64,000 bases of DNA from Aphanothece cf. minutissima CCALA 015 (GCA_003003925.1 PVWP01000007.1:171453-235452), one strand, 5' to 3'; shown: positions 53,134 through 62,314, numbered from the stretch's first letter. Notes: generated from the letters alone by a model not told the origin. Translations and numbers: made by a program.

Positions 53134-53723
53134 ATGGTCCCGCCGATCTGGCCAGGCGTGTGGCGGCCGGGGAGGCCGTCCTGTTCCCCACCGACACCCT
53201 GCCGGCCCTGGCCTGCCGGCCAGAAGCGGCGTCCCTGATCTGGCGCCTCAAGCAGCGGCCCGCCGACAAGCCGCTGATCCTGATGGGGGCCGACCTGCCC
53301 CAGCTGATCGCGGTCCTCGCGGTGCCCTGGCAGGAGGCCTGGCTGGAGCAGGCCCGCTGCAGCTGGCCCGGGGCCGTCACCCTGGTGCTGCCGGTCACCG
53401 GCGCCCTCACCGACCATCTCCATCCCGGCGGCACCAGCCTCGGCCTGCGTGTCCCGGCCTGCGAGCCGGCGCGGGAGCTGCTGCGCCTCACAGGCCCGCT
53501 GGCCACCACCAGCGCCAACCGCTCCGGCCAGCCCCCCGCCACCACGGCGGCGGAAGCGGCGCTCCAGTTCCCCGGGCTGGCCTTGCTGGAACCCCAGCCC
53601 TGGCCCCCGGGATCCGGCCAGGCCAGCACCGTCCTGGCCTGGCGGGGGGAGGAGCGCAGCGACGATCCCTGGGCGGTGCTCCGCGCCGGAGTCCTGCCGG
53701 CGCCCGGAGCGGGGGGGGCCTGA
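53130..53723 (+). CDS. tsaC: L-threonylcarbamoyladenylate synthase (YrdC/TsaC)
   Basis: 197 residues of the Sua5/YrdC fold: FPTDTLPALACRPEA, KQRPADKPLILM, WPGAVTLVLP and STSANRSGQPP-like region (TTSANRSGQ). It makes threonylcarbamoyl-AMP for the t6A37 modification of tRNA. It overlaps prmC by 4 nt and shares TGATG with the next small gene. Confidence 0.95.
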   Translation: MNGPADLARRVAAGEAVLFPTDTLPALACRPEAASLIWRLKQRPADKPLILMGADLPQLIAVLAVPWQEAWLEQARCSWPGAVTLVLPVTGALTDHLHPGGTSLGLRVPACEPARELLRLTGPLATTSANRSGQPPATTAAEAALQFPGLALLEPQPWPPGSGQASTVLAWRGEERSDDPWAVLRAGVLPAPGAGGA

Positions 53724-53875
53724 TGCTGCCGCTGCTGCTGGTGGTGCTGCTGGGGGTGTCGCTCTGCCACTGGCTGCTGGTACCCCTGGTGCATCTGACC
53801 ACGCCTGTGTTCGAACTGGGTTGGCTGGGGTGGCTGCTGCTGGCCCTCAGCCTCTGGCTGTTCGCCGGCCTCTGA
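53723..53875 (+). CDS. small two-helix membrane protein
   Basis: 50 residues, mostly hydrophobic with two likely helices (LLLVVLLGVSLCHWLLVPL and LGWLGWLLLALSLWLF). The ATG overlaps the tsaC stop (TGATG). No family recognised. Confidence 0.6.
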   Translation: MLPLLLVVLLGVSLCHWLLVPLVHLTTPVFELGWLGWLLLALSLWLFAGL

Positions 53876-54014
53876 TGGCCCCCTGCTGACGCGTCGCCTG
53901 CCAGCCGGCCGCCAGGGGCCGGCCGGCACCTAGCCTCCCCACCGACTCCCCGGCATCGCCCCTGCCCGCGGCCGTTCCCCTGTCCAGCGCCGATGGAGGC
54001 GTGCCCGACGCCCC

Positions 54015-54668
54015 ATGACCCTTCCCCCCACCGGTGACCCCGGCCTGGCCGCCTTCGGCTCCAGCCTCACGGCCATCACCCTGGCCGAGCTGGGCGACAA
54101 GACCTTCTTCATGGCCCTGATCCTGGCGGCCCGCCATCGCCCCCGCTGGGTGTTCCTGGGGGCCTTCGCCGCCCTCACCCTGGTCACCCTGCTGTCCCTG
54201 GGCATGGGTTTCGGCCTCAGGGAGTGGCTGCCCCAGGCCGTCGTCCCCTGGCTGGCGGCGGTGCTGTTTCTGGGGTTCGGCGTGAAGCTCCTGGTCGATG
54301 CCTCCCGTCTTCCGGCCGACGCCGCGACGGAGGAGGCCAGCGAGGCCGAGGCGGCCATCGAGGCCGCCGAAAGCGACGGCAGTGTCCGGGGGCCGGGCGC
54401 CGTGATCTGGGAGGCCTTCGTGCTCGTGTTCCTGGCCGAGCTCGGGGATCGCACCCAGTTCGCCACCATCTTCCTGGCGGCGGCCCCGGCCTTCAGTTTC
54501 GCCGGTCTGCTGGCCGGCACGCTTCTGGGCCACGCCCTGGTTACCTGGCTGGCGGTGGGAGCGGGCCAGTGGATCGGCGGCCGGATCAGCGAGAAGGTCC
54601 TTTATCGCCTCAGCGGCGGCCTGTTCCTGGCCTTCGGCCTCCTGTCGATCCGGCAGGCGATCGGCTGA
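54015..54668 (+). CDS. TMEM165/GDT1 family cation exporter
   Basis: 217 residues with two copies of the family motif E-x-G-D-K/R-T: ELGDKT near residue 25 and ELGDRT near 142, each in a three-helix half. Between them is a soluble acidic loop. Cyanobacterial members (Mnx type) export Mn2+ from the cytoplasm, protecting PSII and cells from excess Mn. The gap before it (53876-54014) contains a GC-rich hairpin without T-tract. Confidence 0.93.
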   Translation: MTLPPTGDPGLAAFGSSLTAITLAELGDKTFFMALILAARHRPRWVFLGAFAALTLVTLLSLGMGFGLREWLPQAVVPWLAAVLFLGFGVKLLVDASRLPADAATEEASEAEAAIEAAESDGSVRGPGAVIWEAFVLVFLAELGDRTQFATIFLAAAPAFSFAGLLAGTLLGHALVTWLAVGAGQWIGGRISEKVLYRLSGGLFLAFGLLSIRQAIG

Positions 54669-54674
54669 GTCCCC

Positions 54675-55019
54675 TCAGCGGGATGCCGGTTGCTGCAGGT
54701 CCCAGCGGAACAGACCCCGCAGGGTGGGTTGCTGGAACGGGCCCTCCTCCATCGTCGGGGTGAAATCCACCCTCTCGTTGACGGGAACGGTCAGGGGACG
54801 CTCCGGTGGACCGACGGACGGCAGCCCCTGGCCCCCGGCCGCGGGTGATGGCCCGCCGGGATCCCCGTAGCGGGTGCGGATGCCGGGGCGGCCCAGAATC
54901 TCGGCACCGGAGCGGGCCGGCGACACCGGCGGTGGCGGCGGTGGCGGGCCCGGGGGGGCCTGGGCCAGGGCCCCTGGCAGGGTGATCAGTCCTGCCACCA
55001 GCCAGGTGTGGCACGCCAT
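54675..55019 (-). CDS. secreted Pro-rich protein of unknown function
   Basis: 114 residues. A short signal peptide (MACHTWLVAGLITLPGALAQ) leads into a Pro-rich segment with PPPPPP, then a less biased C-terminus PTMEEGPFQQPTLRGLFRW. No domain recognised. It is convergent with the TMEM165 gene, 6 nt apart, and precedes tRNA-Thr on the other side. Confidence 0.65.
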   Translation of the reverse strand: MACHTWLVAGLITLPGALAQAPPGPPPPPPPVSPARSGAEILGRPGIRTRYGDPGGPSPAAGGQGLPSVGPPERPLTVPVNERVDFTPTMEEGPFQQPTLRGLFRWDLQQPASR

Positions 55020-55080
55020 GGCCTCCCGTGCGCTGTGCTGGGCCGATGGTAAGGGCGGCGGCTGCGCCCATCCCCTGGCA

Positions 55081-55152
55081 AGCCGGCTAACGGATTTGAA
55101 CCGATGGCCTTCGCTTTACAAAAGCGCTGCTCTACCACTGAGCTAAGCCGGC
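55081..55152 (-). tRNA. tRNA-Thr (anticodon TGT)
   Basis: Minus strand: acceptor GCCGGCT/AGCCGGC, D stem GCTC/GAGC, anticodon loop TTTGTAA (anticodon TGT), T arm ATCGG-TTCAAAT-CCGTT, discriminator T. The first anticodon-stem pair is a G/A mismatch as in other cyanobacterial tRNA-Thr(TGT). Confidence 0.93.
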
Positions 55153-55177
55153 ATGGGCCCCTGGGCCCTGGGCCAGC

Positions 55178-55381
55178 CTATCCCTGGGCCAGGGCCCAGA
55201 GCAGGAGCTGGGTGCGGCTGCGGCAGCCGGTCTTGGCCAGCAGATGGGACACGTGGCACTCCACCGTGCGTGGACTCAGCACCAGCTGGGCGGCGATGTG
55301 GCGGTTGCTGTCCCCCCGGCGCAGCAGGTCGAGCACCCGCTGCTCAGCCGGGGTGATGCCTACGGGAAAGGCGTCCGTCAT
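55178..55381 (-). CDS. small LuxR-type helix-turn-helix regulator
   Basis: 67 residues from ATG 55381, almost only an HTH: ITPAEQRVLDLLRRGDSNRHIAAQLVLSPRTVECHVSHLLAKTG. This is the GerE/LuxR DNA-binding domain without a receiver. Such orphan HTH proteins are frequent in picocyanobacteria; the target is unknown. Confidence 0.88.
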   Translation of the reverse strand: MTDAFPVGITPAEQRVLDLLRRGDSNRHIAAQLVLSPRTVECHVSHLLAKTGCRSRTQLLLWALAQG

Positions 55382-55442
55382 GCCGTGCCATCGCATTGCT
55401 GTTTCCAGGGTTCCCCTGGCAGGCCGGGCGGGGGGCGTCCCG

Positions 55443-55853
55443 TCAGTCCGCAGGCGCGTCGCCGGAGGACGGCGTCCCCGGCGGCTCGGCGGCCGAGGGG
55501 AGGGTCGGCTCCCCGGAGCTGGCGTCGTCCTGGGGCAGGGCGGGGGGCTGGGCCATGCCCACGGCGGCGGCGGCCGCCACCAGGGCGGGCAGGGGCCGGG
55601 CCCGCTTGATCGGCAGGTTGGCCACCAGGGCGGTGACGCGGTCCTCGGTCTCCAGGCTCACGTCGCCCTCCTCCAGGTCGATCTCCACGTAGCGCTGCAC
55701 CACCTCGAGGATCTCGCGGCGCATCTGCTCGAGCAGCTCGGGATTGAGATCGCTGCGGTCGTGGGCCAGCACCAGCTGCAGCCGCTCCTTGGCCAGGGTT
55801 CCACTGGGCTTCTGGCGCCCCAGCAACCGTTGGAGGAAATCGAACAGCGTCAT
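55443..55853 (-). CDS. minE: cell division topological specificity factor MinE
   Basis: 136 residues. The N-terminal amphipathic anchor [13 protein letters not shown], the MinD-binding region with [15 protein letters not shown] and the beta-dimer core [22 protein letters not shown] are present. The C-terminal 45 residues are Pro/Ala/Ser-rich and make it longer than typical (about 90-110). It follows minD by 5 nt. Confidence 0.95.
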   Translation of the reverse strand: MTLFDFLQRLLGRQKPSGTLAKERLQLVLAHDRSDLNPELLEQMRREILEVVQRYVEIDLEEGDVSLETEDRVTALVANLPIKRARPLPALVAAAAAVGMAQPPALPQDDASSGEPTLPSAAEPPGTPSSGDAPAD

Positions 55854-55858
55854 GGTGC

Positions 55859-56692
55859 TCAGAAGAGACCGGTGGTCTTGCGGATCTTGTTCATCAGCCG
55901 GGCGCGCAGGCCCCTGCGGACCTTGGAGGGATCCTCCAGGGGAACGTCCTCACCCCGCAGGCGCCGGGCGATGTTCTGGTAGGCCTTCGCGGCGGGGGAG
56001 CCGTTGCCGTTGAGGGTGAGCGGTTCCCCCCGGTTGGTGGACACGATCACCTGCTCGTCCTCCACCACCAGGCCCACCAGGGGCAGGGCCAGGATGTCGG
56101 TGACATCATCGACACCCAGCATCTCCTGGCTGGCCATCATCTTGGGCCGCACCCGGTTGAGCACCAGCTGCACCGGCGCCACGCCGCGGGTGTTGAGCAG
56201 GCCGATCACCCGGTCGGCATCCCGGACGGCCGACACCTCCGGGGTGGTGATGACGATCGCCTCGCGGGCTGCGGCGGCGGCGTTCTTGAAGCCGTCCTCG
56301 ATCCCGGCCGGGCAGTCGATGAGCACGAAATCGGCCCGCTCCGCCACCATGGCGACGATGCGCTGCATGTCCTCGGGGGTCAGCCACTCGAGCATGCGGG
56401 GGTTGCCGGCGGGCAGCAGGGCCAGATTGGGCTCCTGCTTGTGTTTCACCAGGGCCTGCTCCAGCCGGCAGGTTTCGGCCAGCACCTCCTGGGCGGTGTA
56501 GACGATGCGGTTCTCCAGGCCCAGCAGCAGATCGAGGTTGCGCAGGCCGAAATCCGCATCGAGCACCACCGTGCGCTCCCCCAGCCGGGCCAGGGCGATC
56601 CCCAGGTTGGCGGTGAGGGTCGTCTTGCCGACGCCCCCCTTGCCGGAGCAGATGAGGATGATGCGGGCGGGGGCTGACGTCACGGCATCCAC
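55859..56692 (-). CDS. minD: septum site-determining ATPase MinD
   Basis: 277 residues from GTG 56692. The deviant Walker A is [11 protein letters not shown] (about 15-25); [18 protein letters not shown] and [12 protein letters not shown] follow; the C-terminal amphipathic membrane-targeting helix is in [15 protein letters not shown]. It polymerises with MinE on the membrane and recruits MinC. minC is not adjacent but 2.3 kb away, beyond a plus-strand cassette. Confidence 0.97.
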   Translation of the reverse strand: MDAVTSAPARIILICSGKGGVGKTTLTANLGIALARLGERTVVLDADFGLRNLDLLLGLENRIVYTAQEVLAETCRLEQALVKHKQEPNLALLPAGNPRMLEWLTPEDMQRIVAMVAERADFVLIDCPAGIEDGFKNAAAAAREAIVITTPEVSAVRDADRVIGLLNTRGVAPVQLVLNRVRPKMMASQEMLGVDDVTDILALPLVGLVVEDEQVIVSTNRGEPLTLNGNGSPAAKAYQNIARRLRGEDVPLEDPSKVRRGLRARLMNKIRKTTGLF

Positions 56693-56782
56693 GGGCGTCG
56701 GGGCAGGCTAATCCCACCCGGCGGAACGGCTGTGCCAAGGCCCTGAACTGCCGCTAGAAAGGCCCATCCCCTCCACCTTGCG

Positions 56783-57781
56783 ATGACCACTGCCCCCCAC
56801 CGGCCCCAGCGGCTGCTGGTGATGCCCGACGACGGTGTGGATGCGGTGGTCGAGCTGATCGAGACCGCCAGCGAGCAGTTGCTGCTCAAGCAGTTCAAGC
56901 TGCAGTCCGTGGCGGTGGAGGAGGCCCTGCGGCGGGCCCGGGAGCGGGGGGTGGAGGTGCGGGTCATGCTCAACCCCCACACCTCCGGCGGCGACCGCTG
57001 GAACGATGAGGCCTTCGCCCGCCTCCAGGGCTGGGGCATCGACACTGCCTGGACCAGTGAGGCCTTCCCGGTGACCCACGAGAAATCGATGGTGGTCGAC
57101 CGGCACACCGCCCTGGTGGCCACCTTCAACCTGGCCGACAAGTACTTCACCGAGACCCGCGACTACGGGGTGCTCACCTACAACCCCGCCGTGGTGGCCC
57201 AGGTGACCGCCGGTTTCGAGGCCGACTGGCAGCGCGTCTTCTTCCAGCCCGACCTGGGGGTGGGGCTGGTGTGGAGCAGCGCCCACAGCCGCGGACAGAT
57301 GGCCCGCATCGTCGACGCCGCCACCCGCACGCTCTGGATCCAGCACCCCAAGTTCGTGGATGCGGTGATCCTCGAGCGGATCATCAGCGCCCGGGAGCGG
57401 GGCGTGAAGGTGCGGGTGCTGTGCGGCGGCAAGCATGGCATCAGCGACTGGGACATCTACGACACCTTCTCCTCGCTGCGGGTGATGCAGCGCTTCGGCG
57501 TCAAGGTGCGCAGGCAGCAGCGGCCCAAGCTGCACGCCAAGCTGATCCTGGTGGATGGGGCCTTCGCCCAGACCGGCTCGATGAACATCGACCGCAGTGC
57601 CTTCGATCTGCGCCGCGAACTGGGCATCGAGAGCGACGCCCCCGAGGTGGTGGCCCGGCTGCGCGAGATGTTCCAGACCGACTGGGAGAACGCCGAGAAG
57701 TACAACGCCCCCGATCCCCTCGATCCCAAGTACCACGAGGAAGGGGAACTGCCTCCGGACCCCCATTTCGTTCATGACTGA
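56783..57781 (+). CDS. phospholipase D-like domain protein
   Basis: 332 residues with two HxK catalytic units: HEKSMVVD (His99) and LHAKLILVD (His251) followed by GSMNIDRSAFDLRRELG. No signal peptide or transmembrane segment; a cytoplasmic PLD-family (cardiolipin synthase-like or nuclease-like) protein. It heads a plus-strand cassette with a split chrA, sharing its stop region with the first chrA. It stands between minD and minC. Confidence 0.9.
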   Translation: MTTAPHRPQRLLVMPDDGVDAVVELIETASEQLLLKQFKLQSVAVEEALRRARERGVEVRVMLNPHTSGGDRWNDEAFARLQGWGIDTAWTSEAFPVTHEKSMVVDRHTALVATFNLADKYFTETRDYGVLTYNPAVVAQVTAGFEADWQRVFFQPDLGVGLVWSSAHSRGQMARIVDAATRTLWIQHPKFVDAVILERIISARERGVKVRVLCGGKHGISDWDIYDTFSSLRVMQRFGVKVRRQQRPKLHAKLILVDGAFAQTGSMNIDRSAFDLRRELGIESDAPEVVARLREMFQTDWENAEKYNAPDPLDPKYHEEGELPPDPHFVHD

Positions 57782-58370
57782 GCTCCCCGCCCCCGCCCCG
57801 ACGGCCGCTCCGCCCGGGCTGGGACAGCTGTTCACGGGCATGCTGATGGTGGCCCTCTCCGCCTTCGGCGGTGGTCTCTCGGCCTGGAGCCAGCGGATCA
57901 TCGTCGAGCAGCGCCGCTGGATGAGCAACGAGGAGTTCCTCACCGGGCTCACCGTGGCCCGGCTCTTCCCCGGCCCCAACCAGATCAACATGGCCGTCTA
58001 TGTCGGCACCTTCTTCCGGGGCCTGCCCGGGGCCCTGGCGGCCCTGGCCGGGATGCTGCTGGTGCCCTTCACCCTGCTGATGGCGGTCGGGCTGCTGTAT
58101 TTCCAGTTCCACAGCCTGCCCGCCCTCGACCGGGTGCTGGCGGGGGTGGTGGCGGCGGCGGCGGGGATGGCCCTGTCGATGGGCTTCAAGATCCTCGATG
58201 AGTACGGGAAGGATCCTGTGGCCCTGCTGCTGGCGGCGGTCACCTTCGTGCTGATGACGTTCTTCCATGTGCGCCTGGTGCCGCTGGTGCTGGTGGCCGG
58301 CCCCCTGGCGATGGCCTGGTACTGGCCGCGGCGGCCCCAGCCCGGGCCCCCGGCCGGAGAGCCGCGCTGA
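57774..58370 (+). CDS. chrA: chromate transporter, first half (short-chain CHR)
   Basis: 198 residues from ATG 57774, inside the end of the PLD-like gene. The CHR domain is visible: LMVALSAFGGGLSAWSQRIIVEQ, the family GLTVARLFPGPNQINMAVYVG and several hydrophobic helices. The partner half begins at 58370; the stop and next ATG overlap by one base (TGATG). A pair of short CHR proteins forms one functional unit in known examples. Confidence 0.9.
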   Translation: MTELPAPAPTAAPPGLGQLFTGMLMVALSAFGGGLSAWSQRIIVEQRRWMSNEEFLTGLTVARLFPGPNQINMAVYVGTFFRGLPGALAALAGMLLVPFTLLMAVGLLYFQFHSLPALDRVLAGVVAAAAGMALSMGFKILDEYGKDPVALLLAAVTFVLMTFFHVRLVPLVLVAGPLAMAWYWPRRPQPGPPAGEPR

Positions 58371-58984
58371 TGCCGCCCCTGCTGCTGGCGGCCGTCGCCG
58401 AGACGGCCAGCTGCGCCCCCATGCGCCTCAACGATCTCGGTCACCTGCTGCAGGTGATGGGCACCTTCCTTGGCCTGTCCCTGTTCTCCCTGGGGGGCGG
58501 CAACACCCTGCTGGCCGAGTACCACCACCTCAGCGTCGTCCAGTACTGCTGGCTGCGGCCTTCCCAGTTCGCCGACCTCTACGCCCTGGCCGAGGCGGCC
58601 CCCGGACCCAGTTCGATGATCGTGGGGCTGCTGGGCATGGGGGCCGGCTGGCCCGAAGGCCCCGGCTGGGCCCTGCTGAGCGCCTACGGCGCCGAGATCG
58701 CGATCCTGCTGCCCTCCACCCTGCTGATGGTGGTGGCCTGCCTCAGCTGGAACCGGCTGCGGAACTCCCCCTGGCGGGTGGCCTTCGAGAGGGGCCTGGG
58801 GCCCATCACCCTCGGCATCCTGTTCGCCGTGGGGGTCAAGATCCTCCAGACCGCCGACACCAATGCGCCCGGGGTGGTGGTGTCGCTGCTGGTGTGCGTG
58901 CTGATGCTGCGCACCCGGATCTCGCCGCTGTGGTTCATGGCGGTGGCCGGCGGGCTCGGGGCCTTCGGCCTGATCAACCGCTGA
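58370..58984 (+). CDS. chrA: chromate transporter, second half (short-chain CHR)
   Basis: 204 residues. The CHR domain segments GLSLFSLGGGNTLLAEYHH, ALAEAAPGPSSMIVGLLGMG and a C-terminal hydrophobic block ILFAVGVKILQ mirror the first half with the opposite topology expected of the pair. Exports chromate (or another anion) in known systems. Last gene of the cassette; convergent with minC 7 nt away. Confidence 0.9.
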   Translation: MPPLLLAAVAETASCAPMRLNDLGHLLQVMGTFLGLSLFSLGGGNTLLAEYHHLSVVQYCWLRPSQFADLYALAEAAPGPSSMIVGLLGMGAGWPEGPGWALLSAYGAEIAILLPSTLLMVVACLSWNRLRNSPWRVAFERGLGPITLGILFAVGVKILQTADTNAPGVVVSLLVCVLMLRTRISPLWFMAVAGGLGAFGLINR

Positions 58985-58991
58985 TCTCCAC

Positions 58992-59669
58992 TCAGCCGCT
59001 GAAGTCCGGCGTCGCCGGATCGATGCGGATCTCCCCGTCCACCAGTTGGGCCTGCTCGGCCAGACCGGGGGGCGGCAGACCCTCGGGCCCCCGGGCCACC
59101 ACATCGGCGATGCGCAGCTGCAGGGGCCGCAGCTGCAGGGCCACGATGCGCGCCTCCCGATCCCCGCCGACGCCGGCATGGGCGACGCCCCGCAACCGCC
59201 CCCACACCAGGACGTTGCCGGCGGCGCTGATCCGGGCGCCGGGGTTCACATCCCCCAGCAGCAGCACCGAACCCTCCGCCTGCAGATGGTCGCCGGCCCG
59301 GAGCGTGCCGCGATGCACGAGCAGATCGGACGCCGGTGCCCCCGCGGCCGCGGCGGAAGGCGCCGGCCGGGCCGGTCCCGGATCGGTGTCGAGGCCGAGG
59401 GCGGCGGCGGCCACCAGGGTTTCCGGCCGGCGGCTGGCGACGCGCACCAGTTCCAGCTGCAGCGAACCCAGCAGCTCCTGCAGCTGGCGCAGGTCCGGCA
59501 GCCGCAGCAGCCAGCGGCCCGCCTCCAGCACCACGGGGCCCGGAGGCGGCTGGCGACTGCCGAGGACGTAGCGCACCTCCTCGAGGGCACTGGCGGATCC
59601 CTCCTGGGCCGGCAGCCGCAGCAGGTGGGGCTGCTGGCCATCGATCGCCTGGATCAGTGCGGCTGCCAC
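58992..59669 (-). CDS. minC: septum site-determining protein MinC
   Basis: 225 residues. The C-terminal beta-helix domain shows HRGTLRAGDHLQAEGSVLLLGDVNPGARISA-type repeats (VLVWGRLRGVAHAG, GGDREARIVALQL). The N-terminal half is less conserved. It inhibits FtsZ away from mid-cell when recruited by MinD. It follows the HD hydrolase by 25 nt and is separated from minD by the plus-strand cassette. Confidence 0.92.
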   Translation of the reverse strand: MAAALIQAIDGQQPHLLRLPAQEGSASALEEVRYVLGSRQPPPGPVVLEAGRWLLRLPDLRQLQELLGSLQLELVRVASRRPETLVAAAALGLDTDPGPARPAPSAAAAGAPASDLLVHRGTLRAGDHLQAEGSVLLLGDVNPGARISAAGNVLVWGRLRGVAHAGVGGDREARIVALQLRPLQLRIADVVARGPEGLPPPGLAEQAQLVDGEIRIDPATPDFSG

Positions 59670-59694
59670 GACGGTGCCCTTCGGTGCAGCGAAC

Positions 59695-60969
59695 CTAGAG
59701 GTCCCGCCGGACAGCGTCGTCCTGCCGCCACACCGCCAGGGCCTCCCGCAGCGTGTCGCTGATCCGGGCCGGATGGATCAGCCAGGCCATGTCGACGGTC
59801 TGGCAGAGGCTGGCCACCAGGGGCGAGCGCTGCTCAAGGGCCTGCAGCCGCTGGCCGTCCCAGAGGCGCAGGCCCCCGGAATAGGGGTGATAGCCCCGGC
59901 TCTGGCGCTGTTCCAGGGCGCAGCAGCCCTCCGCCACCAGACCGGCGCGTTCGCACAGCCCCCGGGCCACCGCCAGCAGTTCGATCCGGCCCGCTGGGGA
60001 GAAGTCGCTGACGTCGGTGGCCTTGGGCAGGCGCCGCTCCAGCAGCCGCCCGCAGGGGTCGGCCAGCTCCTCGGGCCCCTCCTCCCGCCAGCGCACCAGG
60101 TGGTAGCCCGTGCGGATGTCGTCATTGGCCAGGTAGCTCTCCAGATCGAGCTGATCCCGCTCCCAGAGCCAGCGGGCCATGGTCGCGTCCGCCCAGACCT
60201 GCCCCGGGCCGAGCCGGCGAGCCACGCTGATCACCCGGTTGAGCAGCCAGTTGCAGACGATGTTGAGCCGGTGGTTGTAGACGCTCCGGTACATCAGATG
60301 GCGCACCACCAGGTAGTGCTCCACCGCCATCAGGCCGCGGGGGTGGAGGGCCAGATCCCCGTCGGGGGCCAGGGTGAGGCTGGCGAGGATCCGCTCCAGA
60401 TCCAGCTGGCCGTAGCGGGTGCCGGTGCTGTAGCTGTCGCGCAGCAGGTAGTCGAGCCGGTCGCAGTCCAGCTGGCTGCTCACCAGCGCCTTGATGGCCC
60501 GGCTGGGGTGGTGGCCGTGCTCCAGCAGGTCGGCCACCAGGGCGGCCCGGCCCGGGGCGCCGTCATCGAGCCGGTCCCGCAGGGCGGGGTGGTCGCGGAT
60601 CAGCCGGCCCGACCAGGCCTCGTGCCGCAGGCCGAACATCTCCTCGCCGGAGTGGCTGAGGGGCCCGTGGCCCACGTCGTGCAGCAGGGCCGCGGCATAG
60701 AGCACGTCCCGGTGCCGGGCCAGACAGGGATCGAGGCGCTCCAGCTGCTGCAGGGCCAGCCGCGCCACCGCCAGCACCCCGAGGGAATGGGTGAAGCGGC
60801 TGGATTCCGCCCCGTGGAAGGTGAGGAAGGCGGGCCCCAGCTGGCGGATGCGCCGCAGCCGCTGGAAGGGGGCGGTGTCGATCAGGTCGATCGCCAGGGC
60901 CTCGGCCGGGTCCTGGCGATCCAGGCGGATCGCCCCGTGAAGCGGATCGTGGTAAGTGCGCTGGCTCAT
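59695..60969 (-). CDS. HD domain phosphohydrolase (SamHD1-like)
   Basis: 424 residues. HD motif residues are His61 (FTHSLG), His97-Asp98 (LLHDVGHGPLSHSGE) and a downstream Asp in QLDCDRLDYLL. The N-terminus TYHDPLHGAIRLD is typical of the deoxynucleoside triphosphate triphosphohydrolase-like group. Substrate unknown. It overlaps the ctpA stop by 4 nt and precedes minC. Confidence 0.93.
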   Translation of the reverse strand: MSQRTYHDPLHGAIRLDRQDPAEALAIDLIDTAPFQRLRRIRQLGPAFLTFHGAESSRFTHSLGVLAVARLALQQLERLDPCLARHRDVLYAAALLHDVGHGPLSHSGEEMFGLRHEAWSGRLIRDHPALRDRLDDGAPGRAALVADLLEHGHHPSRAIKALVSSQLDCDRLDYLLRDSYSTGTRYGQLDLERILASLTLAPDGDLALHPRGLMAVEHYLVVRHLMYRSVYNHRLNIVCNWLLNRVISVARRLGPGQVWADATMARWLWERDQLDLESYLANDDIRTGYHLVRWREEGPEELADPCGRLLERRLPKATDVSDFSPAGRIELLAVARGLCERAGLVAEGCCALEQRQSRGYHPYSGGLRLWDGQRLQALEQRSPLVASLCQTVDMAWLIHPARISDTLREALAVWRQDDAVRRDL

Positions 60970-62264
60970 GGGGCCGGGGCCGCCAGACCGGCGACGAGCA
61001 GCCGGGCCGCCTCCTGCAACCAGCTGTCCCCGTCCCCGTCGGGCTCCAGGGGCTCGGGCTGGCTCAGCAGCACGTCCGGTTCGATCCCCTGGTTCTGGAT
61101 GTCACGGCCGCTGGGGGTGAGGTAGCGGGCCACGGTCACCGCCAGGCCGCTGCCATCGCTCAGGTTGATCAGGGTCTGGATCAGCCCCTTGCCGAAGGTG
61201 CGGCTGCCGGCCAGGCGGGAACGGCCGCTGTCCTGCAGGGCCCCGGCCAGGATCTCGCTGGCGCTGGCCGTGCCGGCGTTCACCAGGGTGAGCAGGGGGC
61301 CGCCATAGAGCTGTCCCGGACCCGCCTGCTGGCGATCGGCGATGCCGCCCCGGTCCTGCGTCTCCACGATCGGGTCCCCGTCGAGCAGACCATCGGCCAC
61401 CGCCAGCCCGGCGGCCACCAGGCCGCCCGAGTTGTTGCGCAGATCCAGGATCAGCCCCTCGATCGGCCCGCCGCCCCCGGGGCCGCTCAGGGCGGCCAGG
61501 GCGGAGCGCACCTGCTGGGGCACCGGCTCGCTGAACTGGGTGATCCGCAGGTAACCGAGGCTGTGTCCGTCACTCAGCAGGCGGTGGCTGCGCACCGGCT
61601 GCAGGTCCACCTCGCGCCGATCGAGCAGCACTTCGCTCTCCTGTCCCGATGGGGCGCGCAGGGCTACAAGCACGTCGCTGCCGGCGGGTCCCCGGAGGCG
61701 GGCGGCGGTGCCCTCCAGCCCCAGCTCTTCGGCCGGCGTGCCGTCCACCCGCAGGATCTCGGTGCCGGACGCGATGCCGGCGTCGGCGGCGGGGGAGGCG
61801 TCGAGGGGGGCGATCACCACGATCCGCTGGTCCCCCGCCCGCCGGCCCAGCTGCAGTCCCACACCGGTCACCCGCCCCTGGGTGCTGGAGCGCAGGGTGG
61901 CGAACTCCTCCGGGCGCAGCATTCGGGTGTAGGGGTCGTCGATGGGGGCCAGCATCGCCTCGATCGCCGCGTAGGCCTCCAGCGAGCTGCTGATCGGCTG
62001 CTCCAGTGTCTTCTGGCGCAGGCGCCGCCACTGCACCGCCTCCAGCTGCCCTGGATCGACGTAGCTCTGGTTCACGAGCCGCCAGGCCTCCACCACCAGC
62101 TGCTGGGCATCGTTGAGGGCCAGCGCCGCCGCTGGCATGCTGAGCGGCAGGCACAGCAGCAGGCAGAGTCCTGTCCCCACCAGGAGCCGGAGGGGCGCCA
62201 GCCGGCGGGGCAGCCCTGTTGCAAACCATTGAGCCGGCAGGGAGCGGCGGGCCGGGTCTCTCAC
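60966..62264 (-). CDS. ctpA: C-terminal processing peptidase (S41)
   Basis: 432 residues from GTG 62264. An N-terminal hydrophobic segment (LLVGTGLCLLLCLPLSM) targets the lumen or periplasm. A PDZ domain (GVGLQLGRRAGDQRIVVIAPL, GTEILRVDGTPAEEL) precedes the peptidase core with Ser in NAGTASASEILAGAL and Lys in FGKGLIQT. CtpA-type enzymes mature the D1 C-terminus; assignment to CtpA over CtpB/CtpC is by neighbourhood with petB. GTG 62309 would lie within the petB promoter region, so I prefer the shorter form. Confidence 0.88.
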   Translation of the reverse strand: MRDPARRSLPAQWFATGLPRRLAPLRLLVGTGLCLLLCLPLSMPAAALALNDAQQLVVEAWRLVNQSYVDPGQLEAVQWRRLRQKTLEQPISSSLEAYAAIEAMLAPIDDPYTRMLRPEEFATLRSSTQGRVTGVGLQLGRRAGDQRIVVIAPLDASPAADAGIASGTEILRVDGTPAEELGLEGTAARLRGPAGSDVLVALRAPSGQESEVLLDRREVDLQPVRSHRLLSDGHSLGYLRITQFSEPVPQQVRSALAALSGPGGGGPIEGLILDLRNNSGGLVAAGLAVADGLLDGDPIVETQDRGGIADRQQAGPGQLYGGPLLTLVNAGTASASEILAGALQDSGRSRLAGSRTFGKGLIQTLINLSDGSGLAVTVARYLTPSGRDIQNQGIEPDVLLSQPEPLEPDGDGDSWLQEAARLLVAGLAAPAP

Positions 62265-62314
62265 GGGGGGGTCAGAACGATCGGTAGACTCTCGCAACCC
62301 AAGCCCCACGCTGC

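Noticed and set aside
53904-53923. GC-rich hairpin between the small membrane gene and the TMEM165 gene
   Set aside because: Stem is clear but there is no T-tract and the surrounding GC content makes chance hairpins common.
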